DNA of 64,000 bases from Sipunculus nudus (Eukaryota; Annelida; Sipuncula; Golfingiida; Sipunculidae): assembly GCA_026874595.1 (NCBI GenBank), contig CM049313.1, forward strand, positions 67,264,659 through 67,328,658. The letters run 5' to 3'. The notes beneath the pieces were generated by a model that was given only the letters and a program-made list of their open reading frames with translations, had not been told where the DNA came from and ran no database searches. The position numbers and the translations under genes were made by a program. Numbering within the stretch: position 1 is the stretch's first letter; every line of letters begins with the position of its first letter. Shown here one piece after another: positions 60,329-64,000 of the stretch.

Positions 60329-62810
60329 AACTAAAAGTATTCATCCTACCTTAAAATTATGGGGAAAGTATGCAAATTTCAATAAATTTTAGTGTCATCA
60401 TGAAAACTTTTAATATCTTTGATTGGTTTTGTATTATATTCCTTTATAAGTTCTTGTTTATTATCCTTATATAGACAGGGGAGCATTTAATACCAGTGTA
60501 TATGTACCCGAGGTGTGCGATTCACTGCATACAGAGCATAAAACCACAACAAAGTGATAAACATATTTGTATTACGTGGAGAAATAATTAAGCTGCATGC
60601 TATTCGAATAATATATAATTATGCTTATGATCAGATACAATTTAATTGAACGTAAGAACACACTTCCATAGTCTTGCTTCCGTAAGTTTTCAAATTTACT
60701 GCCATGTTCTGGAATACAATATCTCTTTAATACCCCTTAAACCATACGTTTTGCACGGCTTACATAGGTTTCACTCTTTCACAGACGGAGTACACAGAGG
60801 TATTGGCAGCTGTACACAGTGGACATGAGAATTTCTTTATTGCCAACAAAAGATTATCGTCTGCTTGAGCTTCAATGCACAACTTTCAGGTCTTGTGCGA
60901 TATAATCATCACATAATCAATTTAAGATGTGCATTTGATAAAAATGGAAGCACCTATTTCCCAGAATCTAGCATTCTGGATAGTGAAGTCCATTGCACGA
61001 ATCACATTAGTAAAAGTTCCTTATGCACAGAAAGGCAGTACTACTATCAGAGTAGTCACAGGACAGTCACAAATTGATAAACTTGGCCAAACATTGCTTG
61101 TTTACAGATCTAGTCAAACTGCATTTGAGAATGTGTGTATACTTCTGAAGCCAAATCCTAAAACATCTATCTTTTAGATTGGAGTGATTCCTGGACTTTG
61201 GTGTTTATTAATATTTATAATGAACTTAATAGCCGCCTGATATCTGTTGAAATTCTAACGAGTAAGCACAACATGTATTACAATCTTAGAAATCTCCCTA
61301 AAAACCCAAATGTGACCTGGTATAGCCCTACTTGCCAAATTCATCTGCAGAATATCGGCAGGTGACCCTGAAAAACTTAGGAGCATTGCACTTCAATTGA
61401 AACTAATGGATTGTGTGCATAGGAATTATCACATGGTGGTACCACAGCATAAATTAAAGAAAACCTATATCTTGCTTCATAGGTTAAATAAAATGTCCAG
61501 TACTGTTTATGTTATAGGCCCTTCGAATTTTAAGTGACATTTGTGGCGTGTCTTGCTGACGTCAAAGCAGTTTGAGCCCCCTTTTCAGGTTAGTTGTGAC
61601 CAACTGTTAAAGTATAACATACACATTTTATTAAATTTTTATGAGCAAGAATTAGTTTTTTCTGAAAAAAAACCCAGATTATTTGTTTGATTGGAAATGT
61701 GTGAGAATTTGCTGAAGAGGTCAGAGACAAGTAACATGACGGGCGCTGCTGCTGTTTATCAACGTGGCCCATGCCTGAAAGGGTTATACATAGTAACATA
61801 AAGCTGCTGGTGCGACATGACTGAATGGGATTTGCTAAATAAGTTCATCAGAGATTACCTAACTTTGGAGAATCATTGACAAATGGTCAGCTTTACAACC
61901 CTAAAAATATTTGTTTTCCACTGATGGAACCTAAAGGGTTATTTTCTTGGTGTAAGCCCTGACACTTGTATACTCCCAGGTACTGATAACTTAATTTCCT
62001 AGGTCTGTTCGGGGTATTGTTAAGGTTAAATGACATATTATTCACACTTATGCATTACCGCGACTTGTGCATATCTAGGTTTAAGATGTATTTTCATTGC
62101 ATGATGTAAGTTAATTAGTGTCTTAATCTCTTTATATGACAAAGGACACTACCAATTTTCTAAACCACTTCAATTTGGATCTTACTGAGAAGAAAATTAT
62201 TTACTTCCCCATGGACATTGGACACCAGGAACATATGTGGACCAAGAGGTGACTGGATCCTCAGGGAGTACATGTGAGATCCTTTTGCCCAAAGATTATA
62301 GCTGATTTTTGGCAACGGAAAGAAATGTCTTTGGACGCAATGTTTAAATAAAGAGCTAATCACTGAGAACATGGAACATAGGAGTCGAGTGGTAATAGAC
62401 TTTGATCTCTGTGCTGGCTATACCCAGTTTCAATTCCCGGGAAAGCTATGAGAATAGATGACAGTGACCCTTTCCAGGTCAGTAGTTTCTCTGAGTCCAT
62501 GTAAAGTGATAAAGTTACAATTTATCAAATTCTAAACTTTATTGAATTACATTTAGACATTACATTCAACACTTTCTGCTTTTCTGTTATGACTAGTGTA
62601 AAAGGTTATATTGCACGGAAGTGAGAGGTAATTAAAGCCTGTTAGGCGGACTGGGCATCACGCCTTCTTGCTGTGCTTATACTTCGGTTGCAAGTTTATT
62701 ATTGCATCATTAACATGCTGATGATCGGTGGCATTATTGCAGTTTTTGTGAACAATACTGGATTCATTGATATAACCTGCACCACATCATGAACAATCAG
62801 CACTGCCACC
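60329..62810. other. Unique centre of the inverted-repeat element
   Basis: No long frame. An open stretch at 61325-61537 (+), 70 codons after an acceptor-like TATAG, reads AKFICRISAGDPEKLRSIAL and onward to FGPS-like VIGPSNFK and a TGA; it looks protein-like but I do not recognise it. A second stretch at 60929-61177 (+), 82 codons, is also unrecognised. 62130-62330 has protein-like pieces with stops. These may be exons or remnants of a transposase or captured gene. Confidence 0.4.
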
Positions 62811-64000
62811 ATTACTTCAACAATCATTTCACCCACAACTAAAATATAAGACATCTAATTCCTTCAGTTCCCTAACATTACTTGTAAAAAATAGAAATGA
62901 GAACAAAGTTTTTAGGATATTTCACTATAAAACCCTAAACTTATTGGCGAAGCATAAACACCAAGAATATCAAGAACTGATGGCTTTTTAGTTTTCAGCA
63001 TTGATCATTTACTATTATGGGTTGGCCATCATGAGATAGATCATGAGATAGATAAGATATATTTCAAGCAATATATTCTGTCGAATCAAAATTTTAGAAT
63101 CTGGGAAGGAACCACAATTGGCAACTTTATTGTGTTCTCCTACAGGAATGTCTACCCATTCCTGTGTGTACTGGTACTCTGGTTTTATATATATCTCATG
63201 CATGCTGTACTTTCGAGAAAGGTCATTTTATGCCGTATTACCCAGATAATGTATATAAATGAAATAACAGTACATGCGGAAAAACCACAACCAAGGCCTT
63301 ATGTATATTTGCTAGTAGTAGAGGATCCTGTGTGGGTATTTGATCGGTGATAGAGCAAGAATGTGGGTATTTCATTGGGTGATTCTTAAAAAAAAAGAAA
63401 AAACTGTATATCTGTCCTTGTAATACCATGGTCTTGCTGTACTGCCTAAACTCAGATTAATTAAGTGCCACGTACCAGTAATTCTCTAGTTAATGCTTTA
63501 AATTTCCTGTGGTTTCAAGCTCTATGTATGTCGACTGAGGATTGTGTTCAGTTAGACGCGGCTTCATGGTCTATTCACAACTGTTTAATACCTCCCAAAT
63601 GCCAAGGACATAGATGTCTCAAGTGTCTCAGGTTACCCTGATGGAAGAAAATCATTGATATTTTATGAAATGTGCCCATTTTACCCCAGATTTTCATGTT
63701 AAGGAGAAAACTATTGTTTTCTCAATCTGGAAACCTATTTCATTGGATTCCTTGACCAAGAAAATGTATATTTTGACACAAAATTTGTCATTATAGCTGT
63801 AACAGCAGCAAGCATATGGGTTTGGAGTATTTTCGGCGGCCATTTTGAATAATTTGCATATATTTCACATACTAAGGGAGATCTAACTTGTGTCTTTGGA
63901 TAAATTTAATCCTATGACCCTAAGGTACTTTTATGCCAAAGGGGACCTTTGCATCATGAAATGAAGTCAACAGCCTATTTTATGCACTTAACCCACCCAC
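62811..64000 (-). repeat. Right inverted-repeat arm
   Basis: Inverted copy of 59155-60328, differing by scattered substitutions and small indels. It has about 11 extra bases after the first 17 (GCATAAAATAGGCTG-type). It continues to the last base of the window. Confidence 0.85.

Larger units (their letters stand above)
59155..64000. mobile_element. Element with ~1.18-kb terminal inverted repeats (right end at window edge)
   Basis: Left arm 59155-60328 and right arm 62811-64000 are inverted copies, near-identical over long stretches, starting GTGGGTTAAGTG on the left and ending CACTTAACCCACCCAC at the window end. The 2.48-kb centre is not repeated. Long arms with a unique centre fit a DNA transposon with long TIRs or a foldback-type element. 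No transposase signature was recognised and the right-hand flank is outside the window, so no target duplication can be checked. Confidence 0.75.

Overview
This is a gene-poor, A+T-rich stretch of an animal nuclear genome. No convincing host protein-coding gene, rRNA or intact tRNA gene was found. The content is transposable elements, satellites and microsatellites. A Penelope-like element with a GIY-YIG nuclease, a Ty3/gypsy element with integrase ahead of reverse transcriptase, hAT-type MITEs, GACA/GTCT-rich repeats with tandem cores and very many (TA)n tracts together suggest a marine invertebrate, plausibly a mollusc. That assignment is inference, not proof. All alignments were made by eye.

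Layout. 1-3350: three direct copies of a GA-rich repeat. 3760-5990: two degenerate tandem arrays. 6050-9640: a 27-30 bp minisatellite organised into a 729-bp higher-order repeat. 10069-12056: a compound repeat with a tandem core, present again inverted at 51996-53668. 12057-19310: mostly single-copy-looking non-coding DNA with microsatellites. 19319-19645: a complete non-autonomous hAT element with a perfect 8-bp target duplication.

19970-54318 is built from four direct, diverged copies (A-D) of a unit of about 5 kb. The unit itself contains a roughly 1-kb internal duplication carrying a conserved TATA-like box. Copy A is split by a 7.2-kb decayed Ty3/gypsy retrotransposon (22179-29358) whose pol order is PR-INT-RT-RNase H, as in the Gmr1-like group, and which holds a 2-kb dimeric satellite between protease and integrase. 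Copy B carries a 5'-truncated LINE and a GC-richer minisatellite. Copy C carries a solo LTR of the same retrotransposon family. Copy D carries a second related solo LTR, the inverted compound repeat and an inverted piece of the unit itself.

54319-64000: a 31-33 bp-arm hairpin, non-coding DNA, a 5'-truncated Penelope-like element (56822-58667; RT plus GIY-YIG, two frameshifts), then an element bounded by inverted arms of about 1.18 kb (59155 to the window edge). None of the pol genes is intact, so any mobility would need proteins supplied by other copies. The most notable items are the Gmr1-type pol order, the satellite lodged inside that element, the nested architecture of the A-D units, the 729-bp higher-order repeat and the long-armed inverted-repeat element.
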